A stretch of DNA of 40,755 bases from Oscillospiraceae bacterium (GCA_022509025.1 JAFLUB010000023.1:1-40755); one strand, 5' to 3'. Counted from the stretch's first letter, positions 9,799 through 19,224 are shown. The notes: generated from the sequence alone by a model not told the origin. Numbers and translations are program-made.

Positions 9799-11010
9799 TT
9801 ACATCAGCTTCTGCAGTCTTTCATTTACCGCAACGAGGAACGCTTCCGTATCAACTGTCTGCTTATTTGGAAGTGTTGACAGAGCGGCTAAATCACCTGT
9901 CATAACGCCTTCTTCAATAGTCTGTATTGTCGCCTTTTCAAGATTATCTGCGAACTTTACAAGGTCACTCAATTCGTCCAGCTCGCCTCTTTTTCTGAGC
10001 GCGCCTGTCCATGCGAATAGCGTGGCAACTGAATTGGTTGAGGTCTTTTCACCCTTTAAATGCTTATAGTAATGTCTTTGAACAGTGCCGTGCGCCGCTT
10101 CATACTCGTATACGCCGTCCGGTGAGACAAGCACCGATGTCATCATAGCGAGAGAGCCATATGCAGTCGCAACCATGTCAGACATAACATCACCGTCATA
10201 ATTCTTGCACGCCCATATATATCCGCCGTTTGAGCGCACAACTCTTGCGACAGCGTCGTCGATCAGCGTGTAGAAATACTCAATGCCTGCATCCTCAAAC
10301 TTTTCCTTGTATTCATTGTCATAAATCTCCTGGAAAATATCCTTGAATCGGTGGTCATATTTCTTTGAGATTGTATCCTTTGTAGCGAACCAGATATCCT
10401 GATTCATGTCAAGCGCGTAATTAAAGCAAGCTCTTGCGAAGCTTCCGATGGACTTGTCCCTGTTATGCACACCCTGAATAATACCATCCTCATTTGCAAA
10501 ATCAAATATAAGCTCGCGCGTTTCATTACCGTCAGCATCTGTTGTCACAAGCTCGGCTTTGCTGCCGGCTTTAACCTGCATTTCAACGTTCTTATAAATA
10601 TCGCCGTATGCGTGACGCGCTATTGTGATAGGCTTTGTCCATGTAGGGATATAAGGAGTAATACCCTTAACAAGAATAGGCGTTCTGAACACTGTGCCGT
10701 CAAGCATTGCGCGGATAGTTCCGTTTGGTGACTTCCACATTTCTTTAAGGTCGTATTCCGTCATTCTTGCCGCGTTAGGCGTTATTGTCGCGCACTTTAC
10801 CGCAACGCCGTATTTCTTTGTCGCGTTAGCGCTGTCAACCGTTACCTGGTCATTGGTTTCATTTCTGTATTCAAGACCGAGATCGTAATATTCCGTTTTA
10901 AGGTCTATGTAAGGTGTAAGGAGAATATCCTTAATCATCTTCCATATAATACGTGTCATCTCGTCGCCGTCCATTTCAACAAGCGGCGTTTTCATCTGAA
11001 TTTTAGCCAT
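9799..11010 (-). CDS. icd: NADP-dependent isocitrate dehydrogenase
   Basis: Oxidatively decarboxylates isocitrate to 2-oxoglutarate with NADP, feeding glutamate synthesis and any partial TCA cycle. The 403-residue protein belongs to the homodimeric type II group, the one shared with eukaryotic NADP enzymes, rather than the E. coli-type. It opens with [30 protein letters not shown] and [19 protein letters not shown] are typical substrate and metal-binding segments, and [14 protein letters not shown] is a cofactor-region signature. The start has AAAGG 11 bases upstream. A near-perfect promoter lies in the short gap after the upstream phosphodiesterase gene, so it has its own transcription start. 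Confidence 0.96.
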   Translation of the reverse strand: MAKIQMKTPLVEMDGDEMTRIIWKMIKDILLTPYIDLKTEYYDLGLEYRNETNDQVTVDSANATKKYGVAVKCATITPNAARMTEYDLKEMWKSPNGTIRAMLDGTVFRTPILVKGITPYIPTWTKPITIARHAYGDIYKNVEMQVKAGSKAELVTTDADGNETRELIFDFANEDGIIQGVHNRDKSIGSFARACFNYALDMNQDIWFATKDTISKKYDHRFKDIFQEIYDNEYKEKFEDAGIEYFYTLIDDAVARVVRSNGGYIWACKNYDGDVMSDMVATAYGSLAMMTSVLVSPDGVYEYEAAHGTVQRHYYKHLKGEKTSTNSVATLFAWTGALRKRGELDELSDLVKFADNLEKATIQTIEEGVMTGDLAALSTLPNKQTVDTEAFLVAVNERLQKLM

Positions 11011-11038
11011 TTAAAATCATTCCTTTCATAAATAAACA

Positions 11039-11055
11039 GGGCTGAATATCAGCCC
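11039..11055. other. Hairpin with ATA triloop in the icd leader
   Basis: GGGCTGA and TCAGCCC form a perfect 7-bp stem around ATA. On the minus strand it lies between the icd promoter and its ribosome site. It may also be a weak terminator for the upstream gene, but the following T run is interrupted. Confidence 0.5.
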
Positions 11056-11071
11056 CATTACTCGTTACTAA

Positions 11072-11100
11072 ATTATAACATACACGCACCGAAATGTCAA
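11072..11100 (-). promoter_or_regulatory. Sigma-A promoter of icd
   Basis: On the minus strand TTGACA (11100-11095) and TATAAT (11077-11072) are separated by exactly 17 bases. This is a full consensus match placed about 60 bases before the icd start. Confidence 0.9.
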
Positions 11101-11102
11101 TA

Positions 11103-13943
11103 TCAATTTGACGAATCCAGCAGAGCCTCAAAGTCCCGGCAGGGAAGAGGTCTTGAGTAGAAAAATCCCTGTACCATATCACAGCCTGCTTCTTTAAGGA
11201 AATCGCGCTGCTCTTTTGTTTCAACGCCTTCGCATATTGTTTTTAATTGTATCTTAGACGCCATTTCAAGTATAGCTTCGACAATAACTCGTCCGCGCTC
11301 TGATGTTTCCGCGTTGTCTATGAACACCTTATCAATTTTAAGAGTGTCAATAGGAAGCTCGCGCAGCAGATTAAGCGATGAATACCCGCTTCCGAAGTCG
11401 TCCATTGATATGCTGAAACCGCGTTCCTTAAGCTCATACAGCAGAGAAACGGCATAGCTGTCTTCTTCGCTGAAGATGCTTTCGGTGATTTCCATCTCTA
11501 TATATTCCTTCGGTATTTTATACTCGCTCACAAGCTTATCAAGCTTCTCGGCAAACCCCTTATCTATAAGATGACAGCGTGAAACATTCATTGAGATAGG
11601 AACCATAGGCTGTTTTTTCTTCAGACGCTCCTTCATCATTTTGAATACTGATTTATAAACATAGAAATCCAGATTCAGAATGAATCCGTTCTGCTCAAAG
11701 AGCGGCACGAAAACTGACGGCGACATAAGACCTCTTTCTCTGTGGTTCCAGCGCACAAGAGCCTCTGCGCCTATTATCTTATCAGTGTTAAGCTCATATT
11801 TAGGCTGATAGAAAACGATAAATTCCCCACGGTTAAGGGCATGAACCATTTCAACCTCAATAACATTTTTCGTGTTAAGCTGGTCAGCCATTTCATTTGT
11901 GAAATACCTGAGGTAATTCGCGCTTCTGCCCTGCTTATCATCTTTTGCGATATTAGCTTTGTCTATATAGCTTGACAGAGGTATGGCAGGGTCGTATGCC
12001 GGGATAGGGCAGACTCCTGTTTTTATTGGTACGCGATATTCTGATGAGTCATGGATATGTATATCAATATGCTCCAGAGCAGCAAGTCTTCTTTTATTTT
12101 CAGGCGTGTCTTCTACAAGAATAATAAAGTTATCGCCCTGAAGACGCGCATATAATCCTTCATCCTTGAATATCTTTGCAATTTCATTTGATATGCTCAC
12201 AAGTGTCTGGTCGCCGATTATACGTCCGAATCTGTCGTTTATCAGCTTGAAGTTTCTTGCGTCAAGAGAAGCGAGAAGATGTGGCAGATCAGGATTTTTA
12301 GCAAGCATTTTTTCGGCTGCTTTGTAAAAATACATACTGTTGTGTATATTGGTAAGAGAATCGCTTTGCGATAGTTTTTTGAAATACCGCTCACGCAGCT
12401 TGAATATTATGATTACAAGTGCAAACACAATAATAACAAGCATGATAAGCCATTTGTATTCGTAAACAATATCGCGTATATTCGGAACATAGGTGTTGCC
12501 CATTATGTATGTTATAACACCTGTGTCTGCTTCAATATCTGTCGGAGTGTTTGAAATTGCGTCATTTATCAGGTTAACGACGTCCTGCGGACAAGTCACT
12601 TTTGAAATTCCGAAGCTTACGGGAACAACAACATTAAGATTCTCAAAAATCGAAAGCTTGGGATGGGTGGTAAGGCTTAACTTTGTCTGCATATCTATTG
12701 ACGAAATAAGAGCGGCGTCAACTCTGCCGAAGTCAGCGGCGGTTAAAAGCGAGTTAACGGAACCGTATTCTTTTATTGTCCATGTCGGATATTGAGCCGT
12801 GAGGTAGTCCTCAATCCATATATCGTCCCTGACAATTCCTATCCGGTGTTCACCTTCTTCTGATATTTCATTGTTGTTTTTCACCACCGGCACATATTTA
12901 AGAGATGCGTACGGTTTGCTTGCTTCAATCAGTCCCTGGGATGAACCTGTCACGGTAAGTATTATATCCGCTCTTCCTATAACTATGCTGTTCATAGTTA
13001 TGTCTTCCTGTTCGCCCGGTATATATACAAGCTCAAGACCGCAGTTGGCTGCTACCTTTTTCAGCACATCAATATATATTCCTGTGTATTCAGATGTTTC
13101 CTGATCAAGGTACGCCATGGGATAGTGGCTGTTCGAGACAAACACACGCAGTTTTTTCTGTGTCTTGGACGCGCGCATATTCTCAGTTGTAAAAGGAATC
13201 ATATTAGCATATGGAATGCGGAAATAATCCTGATATAAATTCTGTATGTAAAACGGTGAAAGCTTTTTATGCTCCGCTAAAAGTCCGTTCAGGAAGTCAA
13301 GCGTCTCTTTATCGCCCTTTTTAACGGCGCAGTAATAGCTGATATTACCTAATTTTGCCGCAATACGCAATCCTTCCGGCGCTTCTGTGACAGGTGAAAG
13401 GATAGCGTCAATATCTCCGGAAACAGCCGCGCTCGTAAGCTCGTCAATAGTAGTGAAATAAACAGGGATGTAATTAAAACCGTGCTCTGAAGCGTATCGG
13501 CGAAGTCTTTCTTCAAAATAAGAGTCCTTTATAAGACCTATCTTCATATTGTTAAAGCTTAAGAAGTTTTCAAAATAGATATCACTTTCAATTGAAGTAA
13601 GAAGTGTAAGGAAGCCGGTTGCCATAGGTTCAGATGTATAATCCACGCTTGTCAGAAGTGACTCGCTCGCAGGAACCATGCACAGGAAATCAATCTGACC
13701 ATCTGAGAGCGCGTCAAGTCCCTCGGAGAGCTTATAATCTCCGGTCATATTCAACATGGAAAACAATGATTCCTCAAATACATCAGATATACTTGCCCGG
13801 GCGTATTGCGAAACACTGTTTCCGGAAAATTCATAATCGCTGAGTATTCCGGCGTCATATGTGTTGTCAGCATAAACAGATGCTGCAAATGCGAATACGG
13901 CAAGTAGTGAAAAAACAATTAAAATCCTTTTTAAATTCTTCAT
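11103..13943 (-). CDS. Membrane c-di-GMP phosphodiesterase: dual solute-binding-like sensor, degenerate GGDEF, EAL
   Basis: Likely degrades c-di-GMP in response to a small extracellular ligand. The order is a signal peptide (1-25), two tandem solute-binding family 3-like domains (about 30-250 and 265-480), and one membrane helix (about 492-515). A GGDEF fold and a C-terminal EAL domain (about 700-946) follow. In the GGDEF domain the catalytic motif is degraded to LQGDNF, so cyclase activity is unlikely. The EAL domain retains EALVRW, the Asn in NVSRCHL, EMEITES, SMDDFGSGYSSL, the Lys in TLKIDKVFI, and CEGVET, so it should be active. It has its own promoter. Possible ligands, by analogy with the binding-protein fold, are amino acids. 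Confidence 0.93.
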   Translation of the reverse strand: MKNLKRILIVFSLLAVFAFAASVYADNTYDAGILSDYEFSGNSVSQYARASISDVFEESLFSMLNMTGDYKLSEGLDALSDGQIDFLCMVPASESLLTSVDYTSEPMATGFLTLLTSIESDIYFENFLSFNNMKIGLIKDSYFEERLRRYASEHGFNYIPVYFTTIDELTSAAVSGDIDAILSPVTEAPEGLRIAAKLGNISYYCAVKKGDKETLDFLNGLLAEHKKLSPFYIQNLYQDYFRIPYANMIPFTTENMRASKTQKKLRVFVSNSHYPMAYLDQETSEYTGIYIDVLKKVAANCGLELVYIPGEQEDITMNSIVIGRADIILTVTGSSQGLIEASKPYASLKYVPVVKNNNEISEEGEHRIGIVRDDIWIEDYLTAQYPTWTIKEYGSVNSLLTAADFGRVDAALISSIDMQTKLSLTTHPKLSIFENLNVVVPVSFGISKVTCPQDVVNLINDAISNTPTDIEADTGVITYIMGNTYVPNIRDIVYEYKWLIMLVIIVFALVIIIFKLRERYFKKLSQSDSLTNIHNSMYFYKAAEKMLAKNPDLPHLLASLDARNFKLINDRFGRIIGDQTLVSISNEIAKIFKDEGLYARLQGDNFIILVEDTPENKRRLAALEHIDIHIHDSSEYRVPIKTGVCPIPAYDPAIPLSSYIDKANIAKDDKQGRSANYLRYFTNEMADQLNTKNVIEVEMVHALNRGEFIVFYQPKYELNTDKIIGAEALVRWNHRERGLMSPSVFVPLFEQNGFILNLDFYVYKSVFKMMKERLKKKQPMVPISMNVSRCHLIDKGFAEKLDKLVSEYKIPKEYIEMEITESIFSEEDSYAVSLLYELKERGFSISMDDFGSGYSSLNLLRELPIDTLKIDKVFIDNAETSERGRVIVEAILEMASKIQLKTICEGVETKEQRDFLKEAGCDMVQGFFYSRPLPCRDFEALLDSSN

Positions 13944-13980
13944 CGGCTTATCCTCAATAATTTAAATTTGTCTAACATAT

Positions 13981-14009
13981 ATTATATAACAATTTGTACC
14001 AATAATCAA
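13981..14009 (-). promoter_or_regulatory. Sigma-A promoter of the EAL-domain gene
   Basis: On the minus strand TTGATT (14009-14004) and TATAAT (13986-13981) are 17 bases apart, about 38 bases before the start codon. An inverted repeat TTGTGA-N5-TCACAA (14054-14070) lies about 45 bases further upstream. Confidence 0.75.
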
Positions 14010-14114
14010 ATGTTATTTGAAGAAATACCATAATTTTTTTAATATTGCTTGCATTGTGAAACAATCACAAAACTGTCAAGGAGTTCGATATTTACTGGCA
14101 GTTTATTATTAATG

Positions 14115-14228
14115 TTACAATTCAGCAATAACGTCATTCTTTATCACATATTCGATTAAATCTTCGCTCTTACAGCATAGCGCCTTTGAAAGCATAATCA
14201 AATATTCACCTTTGACAATATTATCCTC
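14115..14228 (-). pseudogene. Remnant of an XRE-type regulator C-terminus
   Basis: The minus strand keeps a 37-codon open stretch ending in a stop. It encodes KGEYLIMLSKALCCKSEDLI and then EYVIKND, resembling the last helices of small XRE/Cro regulators (typically L..IC.AL.C...DLIEY). It has no good start codon and is cut off upstream by a stop, so it is best read as a decayed gene. It lies downstream of an intact XRE gene in the same orientation. The rest of the 436-base gap between the EAL and XRE genes holds two terminators and one promoter. Confidence 0.35.
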
Positions 14229-14235
14229 TTATGGC

Positions 14236-14268
14236 AAAAGGACTTCCGGCAATCGGAAGTCCCTTTTT
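14236..14268. terminator. Intrinsic terminator hairpin
   Basis: GGACTTCCG and CGGAAGTCC pair perfectly around GCAAT, followed by CTTTTT on the plus strand and CTTTTG on the minus strand. It could be a second stop for the minus-strand XRE transcript. Confidence 0.8.
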
Positions 14269-14272
14269 AGAT

Positions 14273-14301
14273 TTGACAAATGCTTAGATTCAAGGTATTC
14301 T
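14273..14301 (+). promoter_or_regulatory. Sigma-A promoter facing a nearby terminator
   Basis: TTGACA (14273-14278) and TATTCT (14296-14301) are 17 bases apart. The only thing downstream before a strong terminator is about 75 bases without a convincing reading frame. Confidence 0.65.
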
Positions 14302-14306
14302 ATATA

Positions 14307-14381
14307 TGTTGTCGATATGACAATTAGCAACAAATGTAAACAAAAGGCGGTCTCGGTAAATATGCTGAGACCGTCTTTTTT
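14307..14381 (+). ncRNA. Candidate short RNA antisense to the 3' end of the XRE gene
   Basis: Between a good promoter and a perfect-looking terminator lies a predicted transcript of about 70 nt. It contains a small hairpin TTGTC-GATAT-GACAA and the terminator stem. That stem pairs GGCGGTCTC (14346-14354) with GAGACCGTC (14367-14375), followed by six T residues. The end just touches the stop codon of the convergent XRE gene. The same hairpin also serves as the terminator for that gene. Expression is inferred only from signals. Confidence 0.45.
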
Positions 14382-14607
14382 AATCTCTGAATTCAAATAA
14401 TCTTTTTAGCGGTATGTTGAGCGCGTCAGCAATGTCAACGAGGGTGTTGACTGTACACGCAGCGGCGGCAGTCTCAATGCGTTGCATATGATTACGGCTT
14501 ATACCACATTTTTCAGCAAGTTGCATCTGGGTTAGTCCCTGCGCCTTTCTGTAATGTAGTATATTCAGACCTATTCCCAGCCAAGTATCGAAATATCTTC
14601 CGTTCAT
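14380..14607 (-). CDS. Small XRE/Cro-family helix-turn-helix regulator
   Basis: A 75-residue DNA-binding protein made of a single HTH_3 domain. LNILHYRKAQGLTQMQLAEK supplies the first helices, CGISRNHMQRIE the recognition helix, and LVDIADALNIPLKRLFEF the closing helices. Such stand-alone regulators usually repress nearby promoters, often including their own. The ATG at 14607 has AGGAG 8 bases upstream; a GTG three codons earlier overlaps that site. The divergent LRR gene, whose promoter is about 80 bases away, is a possible target, but this is a positional guess only. Confidence 0.85.
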   Translation of the reverse strand: MNGRYFDTWLGIGLNILHYRKAQGLTQMQLAEKCGISRNHMQRIETAAAACTVNTLVDIADALNIPLKRLFEFRD

Positions 14608-14689
14608 CTTAATCACTCCTCATTACAATTATAGTGCAGTTTATAACGACAATCGACCACCCCCAAAATGGTAAATACCACAAAATAAG

Positions 14690-14718
14690 TTGCATTTATT
14701 GAAAAATTATGATATAAT
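14690..14718 (+). promoter_or_regulatory. Sigma-A promoter of the LRR protein gene
   Basis: TTGCAT and TATAAT are separated by exactly 17 bases, about 106 bases upstream of the start codon. A CCGC-TG-CGGCGG stretch lies in the leader. Confidence 0.8.
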
Positions 14719-14824
14719 ACACCTTGTTAATTTGCATTATATGTTACATTTCAACAATTTATTCGCTTTTCCGCTGCGGCGGTTTATATAAACAAAGGTA
14801 TGAACAATAGAAAGGATGGAATTT

Positions 14825-17800
14825 ATGAAGAAAAGGATTTTGATAATGTTAGCGGTAATGGCGGCGATGCTGTCATTTACGGCGGCAACGGCAAGCGCTG
14901 AGACAGTAAAGGATTGGTATTTGTATTTTGATGCTTCCACCGGTACAATCACAGATTGTCACACTGCTGCGCGCGGTGATTTAATTATTCCGAGCGAAAT
15001 AGACGGTGTTGCCGTTACAAGCATCGGCAAAAATGCATTCGAAGACTGCACAGGAATAACCAGTGTAACAATCCCCGATAGTGTAACCAGTATCGGCAAT
15101 TACGCATTTAATAAGTGTTATGGGTTAACTAGTGTAACAATCCCCAACAGTGTGGCAAGCATTGGTCTTCGTGCCTTTCAGAGATGTGTTGGACTAACCG
15201 ACATAATGATTGCTGACGGCGCGACAAGCACCGGCACCTATATGTTTGCTGACTGTACAGGACTAACCAGCGTAACGATTCCCGACAGCATGACAAGTAT
15301 CGGCACAGGCACGTTTAGTGGTTGTACAGGATTAACCAGCATAACCATTCCCAACAGCGTGACAACCATCGACCAGAGCGCGTTTAGTGGTTGTACAGGA
15401 TTAACCAGCATAACAATTCCCGATAGCGTAAAAAACATTGAAGCGGAAGCATTTAAAGACTGCACGGGATTAACCGACGTAACAATTTCCGATGGTGTGA
15501 CATTCATTCGGCGTGAAGCATTTAGCGGTTGTACAGGATTAACCGAAATAACCATTCCCGACAGCGTGACAAGTATTACTGACACTACGTTTGAAAATTG
15601 TAGTAATATAGAAAAAATCATCGTGAGTTCCGAAAATACCAGATACAAAGATGAAGATGGAGTTCTCTTTGATAAATCCGGTACGGAAATCATATACTAT
15701 CCGCGCAAAAAGCAAGGTCATTACAGTATCCCCGACGGTGTAACCCGTATTGGCGATTATGCGTTTAGCGGTTGTACAGGATTAACCGGCATAACCATCC
15801 CCAATAGCGTGAAAAGCATTACCGGGTACTCGTTTAGTGGTTGTACAGGATTAACCGACATAACCATTCCCAATAGCGTGACAAGCCTTGGCGCAGGTAC
15901 ATTTGAAAACTGCACAGGATTAACCAGCATAACTATCCCTGACGGTGTAACAAGTGTCGGCGGAGCAACATTTAGGGGATGCACCGGATTAACAGATGTA
16001 ACAATCCCTAATAGTGTGACAAGTCTTAGCGGATTTAAAAACTGCACAGCTTTAACCGGCATAACCATCCCCGACAGCGTGACAACTATTAACAACGAAG
16101 CATTTAGAGGTTGCACAGCATTGACTAGTATTACAATACCGGATAGTGTCACCAACCTTGGCGAAAACGCTTTTCGTGAATGTTCTAAATTGAGGAAAGT
16201 AGTTATCGGCAATGGATTAAAAACTACCGGCAGATATGTATTTGACGGCTCTCCCGTATCACATGTATATTATAAGGGCAGTGAGGAGGAATGGACTGCG
16301 CTTAAAATTTCTCTCTTATCCAATGCACAATGGCATTATAACAGTGATGGAGACGAGCAAGAGCCCGAATCCAACATAGAGTATCTGAGCTTCGACAGCG
16401 AAACCGGTGTTATCACCGGATGTGATAACAGAATAAGCGGCGACCTGGTGATACCGTCAGAAATAGATGGAGTAAAAGTAGAAGAGATTAAGTCGTATGC
16501 ATTTTACAATTGCAGAGGATTAACCGGCATAACCATCCCCGATGATGTGACAGAGATTGGTAATTATGCATTTTATAACTGTACAGGATTAACCAGCATA
16601 ATCCTTCCCAATGGCATGACACGCATTTCTCGTCAGTTGTTTTATAACTGTAATGAATTAACCAGCATAACAATTCCTGATAGTGTGACAACTATTGGCG
16701 AATCTGCATTTTGGGATTGTACAGGATTAACCGGCATAACCATACCCAATAGCGTAACAACCATAGAAAGTGATGCATTCAGAGGTTGCACAGGATTGAC
16801 TGAAATAACAATTCCCGACAGCGTGACAACTATTGGCGGTGGGGGAGCTGGCGGTAGTATATTTGCCGAGTGTACAGGACTAACCAGTGTAACCCTTCCG
16901 GATGGCATAACAAGTCTTGGTGATATTGGTTTTGAGGGTATTGAATTTAGTATGTGTACTTTTGGAGGTTGTACGAGTTTAACTGAAATCAATATCCCCG
17001 ATAGTGTGACAATTATCGGCGATCATGCATTCGCCGGTTGTGCGAGTCTAACTGAAATTGACATTCCCGATAGTGTAACACAAATTGGAAATTATGCATT
17101 TTATGAATGCGGCGGTTTAACCAATGTAACCATCCCCGATGGAGTGACAGAAATTGGAAATTATGCATTTTTTAACTGTACGGGTTTAACCGAAATCAAC
17201 ATCCCTGACAGTGTAACTAGTATTGGTGGTGGTTTTGCATTTTGGGGTTGTACAGGATTAACCGAAATAACTATATCTGACAGCGTGACAAATATTCATG
17301 GTACATTTATCACTTCTGATAATATAGAAGAGGTCAACATTAGTCCTGAAAGTTCTTGCTATAAAGTAGAAGATAGAGTTGTTTATAATAAAGCCGGTAC
17401 AGCTGTAATATACTGCCCTCCGAAAAAACAAGGCAACCACAGTATTTCTGACGGAGTTATAAGCATTGACGAGTATGCATTTAGCGGTTGTACAGAATTA
17501 ACCGAAATAATCATACCCGATAGTGTGACAAGCATTGGCGATGGTGCGTTTAGCGGTTGTACAGGATTAACCGAAATAATCATACCCGATAGTGTGACAA
17601 GCATTGGCGATGGTGCGTTTAGCGGTTGTACAGGATTAACCGAAATAATCATTCCCGATAGTGTGACAAGCATTGGCGATAGTGCGTTTAGCGGTTGCAC
17701 AGGATTAACCAATATAACAATTCCTGACGGTGTAACCGGCATTGGAGATTCTACGTTTAAAAATTGTACAGCCTTAACTGTCATAACTATGCAGGATAGC

Positions 17801-18385
17801 GTGACAAGTATTGGTAGTAACGCATTTGAAAACTGCACTGAACTGACAAGCGTTGCGCTACCTGAAACTGTGACAAGTATCGGTTCGAGTGCATTTAAAT
17901 CTTGTATTGGCTTAAACAATATTGTTATCCATAATAGCATGACAAGCATTAGTTCTAATGCATTTAGTGATTGCAAATCTCTTAAAGATGTGTATTACGG
18001 TGGAAATGAAAATGAATGGAAAGCTATAACTATAAGCAGTGGAAACAATTATCTTACTAATGCAACAATCCACTACAATACACTGCCCGAACCGGAGCCG
18101 GAGGATGTTGTTATAGATGATGTGGCTGTTGAAAAGACAACTACCGGTTATAAGATTACTGTTAAACTTGAAGAAGCGCCGACAGCGAAATGCGCGCTTA
18201 TTACCGCATTGTATAACGGAGATGAAAGCACCGGACTTGCAACATCAGCCTTCAATTCCGACACGTCGGAGAAAACCGTTGAGGTTATGGCGAATACTTC
18301 CGATACGGCAAGAATATTTATATGGAACAGTCTTAAAGGTATGCGTCCGCTTTGCGGAGCCCAAACCGTGAATATAACACAATAA
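14825..18385 (+). CDS. Secreted BspA-like leucine-rich-repeat protein (LRR_5)
   Basis: A 1186-residue exported protein, probably surface-associated and acting in adhesion or host/substrate binding as other BspA-like proteins do. A signal peptide (about 1-26) is followed by two arms of 23-residue repeats of the type IGDGAFSGCTGLTEIIIPDS. Each arm starts with the same module (FDASTGTITDC and FDSETGVITGC, each followed by IPSEIDGV). Each arm also contains one insert ending in a KKQGxxSI motif and one YY.G...EW module, so the protein looks like an internal duplication. The C-terminal 90 residues are a separate beta-type domain. No LPXTG motif is visible, so anchoring is unclear. The start at 14825 has AGAAAGG 9 bases upstream; an ATG at 14816 overlaps that site. 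Confidence 0.93.
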   Translation: MKKRILIMLAVMAAMLSFTAATASAETVKDWYLYFDASTGTITDCHTAARGDLIIPSEIDGVAVTSIGKNAFEDCTGITSVTIPDSVTSIGNYAFNKCYGLTSVTIPNSVASIGLRAFQRCVGLTDIMIADGATSTGTYMFADCTGLTSVTIPDSMTSIGTGTFSGCTGLTSITIPNSVTTIDQSAFSGCTGLTSITIPDSVKNIEAEAFKDCTGLTDVTISDGVTFIRREAFSGCTGLTEITIPDSVTSITDTTFENCSNIEKIIVSSENTRYKDEDGVLFDKSGTEIIYYPRKKQGHYSIPDGVTRIGDYAFSGCTGLTGITIPNSVKSITGYSFSGCTGLTDITIPNSVTSLGAGTFENCTGLTSITIPDGVTSVGGATFRGCTGLTDVTIPNSVTSLSGFKNCTALTGITIPDSVTTINNEAFRGCTALTSITIPDSVTNLGENAFRECSKLRKVVIGNGLKTTGRYVFDGSPVSHVYYKGSEEEWTALKISLLSNAQWHYNSDGDEQEPESNIEYLSFDSETGVITGCDNRISGDLVIPSEIDGVKVEEIKSYAFYNCRGLTGITIPDDVTEIGNYAFYNCTGLTSIILPNGMTRISRQLFYNCNELTSITIPDSVTTIGESAFWDCTGLTGITIPNSVTTIESDAFRGCTGLTEITIPDSVTTIGGGGAGGSIFAECTGLTSVTLPDGITSLGDIGFEGIEFSMCTFGGCTSLTEINIPDSVTIIGDHAFAGCASLTEIDIPDSVTQIGNYAFYECGGLTNVTIPDGVTEIGNYAFFNCTGLTEINIPDSVTSIGGGFAFWGCTGLTEITISDSVTNIHGTFITSDNIEEVNISPESSCYKVEDRVVYNKAGTAVIYCPPKKQGNHSISDGVISIDEYAFSGCTELTEIIIPDSVTSIGDGAFSGCTGLTEIIIPDSVTSIGDGAFSGCTGLTEIIIPDSVTSIGDSAFSGCTGLTNITIPDGVTGIGDSTFKNCTALTVITMQDSVTSIGSNAFENCTELTSVALPETVTSIGSSAFKSCIGLNNIVIHNSMTSISSNAFSDCKSLKDVYYGGNENEWKAITISSGNNYLTNATIHYNTLPEPEPEDVVIDDVAVEKTTTGYKITVKLEEAPTAKCALITALYNGDESTGLATSAFNSDTSEKTVEVMANTSDTARIFIWNSLKGMRPLCGAQTVNITQ
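17501..17707 (+). repeat. Three near-identical 69-bp tandem repeats within the LRR gene
   Basis: Units starting at 17501, 17570 and 17639 each encode one 23-residue LRR. The first two are identical apart from one base in the shared flank, and the third differs at a few positions. Other repeats in the gene are far more diverged, so these are recent duplications and could vary in copy number. Confidence 0.9.
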
Positions 18386-18484
18386 ACGAGTCACATTCAT
18401 ATATCCTCAAAGGGTGCGGCACTATGCCGTATCCTTCGGGGAACAACTTATATATAAAATAGATGAAAAGATGGAGGAAGGATT

Positions 18485-19162
18485 ATGAAAAAAATAGTTG
18501 CAGTTATTTCCGCATTAGCGTTATGTCTTTCACTGACTGCGTGCGGGGGCGGAACAAACAAGGCGGAGAATGTGGTGGAGGGCGCGCTGGGCGCTCTGAA
18601 ATCAGTAAACATTGATAAGCTTACTGAGTATGTGGACATAGACTATAAAGACCTTGACACTTACAAACTGAAACAGTATGAACCGGTTTTTGAAGCGATT
18701 TCGGAAAATCTCGACTACAAAATCATTTCCACGGAGCAGAAGGACGATAACAATGTAGTTGTAAAAACAGAGGTTACAGTAAGTGATTTGTCTCCGTTCA
18801 TAGGTGATTATCTGCCAAAGACATTGAAATACATGATGGCAAACTTCGCAAATATTGCTTCGGGTGCGGTTACTCAGGAAAACGCAGAACAAGAGTTATC
18901 TGAAATGCTTAAAGAAAGCCTTGCAAACACCGACCTCAGTAATCTTATAACAAAGGAATTAAGCGTAAGAGTTAAAAAGGGCGACGATAAAAAGTGGAAG
19001 GTACATCTGGATGACAGCTTTGTAAGCTCCATGTTTACAACCTTGTTCAGCGCGGCATATCAGAATATCGGCAATGCCGTATCTGAGGGATTGAATTACG
19101 GGGACAATCCGGGAATGGATATGCTTGATAAAATGATGGAGGAGTTTACAACTCCGCAGTGA
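18485..19162 (+). CDS. Putative lipoprotein of unknown function
   Basis: A 225-residue protein with a lipoprotein signal peptide ending in LTAC, followed by GGGTNK. The mature part is mostly soluble and alternates acidic and hydrophobic segments: VEGALGALKSVNIDKLTEYV, a beta-rich middle, then LSVRVKKGDDKKWKVHLDDS. It ends in a helical region with Met-rich termini. The layout (helix pair, then K.W.V.LD) recalls DUF4878/DUF5105-type lipoproteins, but family membership is not certain. The start has GGAGG upstream. It lies 99 bases after the LRR gene with no clear terminator between, so co-transcription is possible. A terminator follows. Confidence 0.8.
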   Translation: MKKIVAVISALALCLSLTACGGGTNKAENVVEGALGALKSVNIDKLTEYVDIDYKDLDTYKLKQYEPVFEAISENLDYKIISTEQKDDNNVVVKTEVTVSDLSPFIGDYLPKTLKYMMANFANIASGAVTQENAEQELSEMLKESLANTDLSNLITKELSVRVKKGDDKKWKVHLDDSFVSSMFTTLFSAAYQNIGNAVSEGLNYGDNPGMDMLDKMMEEFTTPQ

Positions 19163-19224
19163 TATAGATACCGGATTTAATAAATTCAGATATTAAGAAA
19201 ATTGTATAATGTCGTTATAGATAA

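Noticed and set aside
14054..14070. TTGTGA-N5-TCACAA as a CRP/FNR-type operator of the EAL gene
   Set aside because: The spacing is 5 rather than 6, it is a single occurrence, and no such regulator is in the window; noted only as an inverted repeat.
14212..14400. 62-codon plus-strand frame over the candidate short RNA
   Set aside because: It runs through two terminator hairpins and has no ribosome site or recognisable protein.
14825..18385. Possible CRISPR-like periodic repeats
   Set aside because: The 69-base period is a protein LRR of 23 codons in one open frame; there are no distinct spacers.
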